From contig JAIOYD010000096.1 of the NCBI GenBank assembly GCA_021741285.1, forward strand, positions 1 to 6,183: 6,183 bases of DNA, in the 5' to 3' direction. Shown here in pieces: positions 6,095 through 6,183 of the stretch. Each line of letters begins with the position of its first letter. Position 1 is the stretch's first letter. The translations under genes were made by a program, and so were the position numbers. The notes under the pieces were generated by a model. That model was not told where the DNA came from and did not search any database. It saw only the letters and a list, made by a program, of their open reading frames with translations. The stretch is from Rickettsiaceae bacterium (GTDB lineage: Bacteria > Pseudomonadota > Alphaproteobacteria > Rickettsiales > Rickettsiaceae).

Positions 6095-6122
6095 AAAATA
6101 AATGGTCGCATCTTTATTTTTT
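6095..6122. terminator. AT-rich bidirectional terminator candidate
   Basis: The arms AAAATAAA (6095-6102) and TTTATTTT (6113-6120) are perfect reverse complements. The centre can add ATG/CAT pairs around GTCG. The right arm runs into six T's (6117-6122), and the left flank supplies A's that would be a T run on the other strand. This is compatible with a factor-independent terminator for spoT in an AT-rich genome, but the stem is weak. Confidence 0.35.
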
Positions 6123-6137
6123 GTATAGTAAATCAAC

Positions 6138-6166
6138 TTGAGATAGCGTAGAATATGTGATAGTAT
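6138..6166 (+). promoter_or_regulatory. Candidate promoter for a gene beyond the right edge
   Basis: TTGAGA (6138-6143) matches 5 of 6 bases of the -35 consensus. Exactly 17 bases later comes TAGTAT (6161-6166), preceded by TG at 6158-6159, the extended -10 arrangement. It follows the candidate terminators, as expected for a new transcription unit. The target gene is outside the window. Confidence 0.4.
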
Positions 6167-6183
6167 AAAGCAAAAAATGCAAG

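Noticed and set aside
1..6183. CRISPR arrays, tRNA, rRNA or riboswitches
   Set aside because: No regularly spaced repeats, cloverleaf-like segments or recognisable RNA motifs were seen in the short non-coding stretches.

Overview
The window looks like an accessory stretch of an AT-rich alphaproteobacterial genome, most likely from an obligate intracellular member of the Rickettsiales. Three things point there: low GC (roughly one third by eye), an alphaproteobacterial-style long RelA/SpoT protein, and a combination of insertion sequence, hybrid histidine kinase and SpoT. From memory, that combination matches the cargo of the Rickettsiales amplified genetic elements (RAGE) of Orientia and some Rickettsia. 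No tra gene or integrase lies inside the window, so membership of such an element is inference.

Layout, all genes on the + strand. Bases 1-68 encode the last 21 residues of a DDE-type transposase, and about 69-88 looks like the right end of its insertion sequence. The next bases already encode the first membrane helix of a MASE1 sensor domain, so the insertion sequence appears to have removed the original start of the gene. Bases 95-3243 are one ancestral hybrid histidine kinase (MASE1-CHASE-TM-PAS-HisKA-HATPase_c-REC). It is now split in two by a one-base frameshift inside the end of the CHASE domain (between 1411 and 1470). The 216-base gap at 3244-3459 has no coding remnant but holds two AT-rich inverted repeats and a candidate promoter. 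Bases 3460-3825 encode a stand-alone HPt phosphotransfer protein with a strong ribosome binding site. Bases 3819-5972 overlap its stop codon and encode a full-length (p)ppGpp synthetase/hydrolase (SpoT/Rel type). Its hydrolase residues are intact, but the usual RxKD motif of its synthetase domain reads NFQD. The last 211 bases are non-coding, with candidate terminator hairpins and a promoter facing a gene beyond the right edge.

How the genes could work together: a membrane sensor kinase autophosphorylates on His218 (numbering of the 1471-3243 reading frame), passes phosphate to Asp516 of its own receiver, and then to His60 of the HPt protein. The HPt protein is translationally linked to SpoT. 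No response regulator with an output domain is present, so the end of the relay is elsewhere or lost. The sensor half shows two lesions (insertion at the 5' end, mid-gene frameshift), while the kinase core, HPt and SpoT are intact. This suggests a sensing cassette that has recently begun to decay or is being remodelled.
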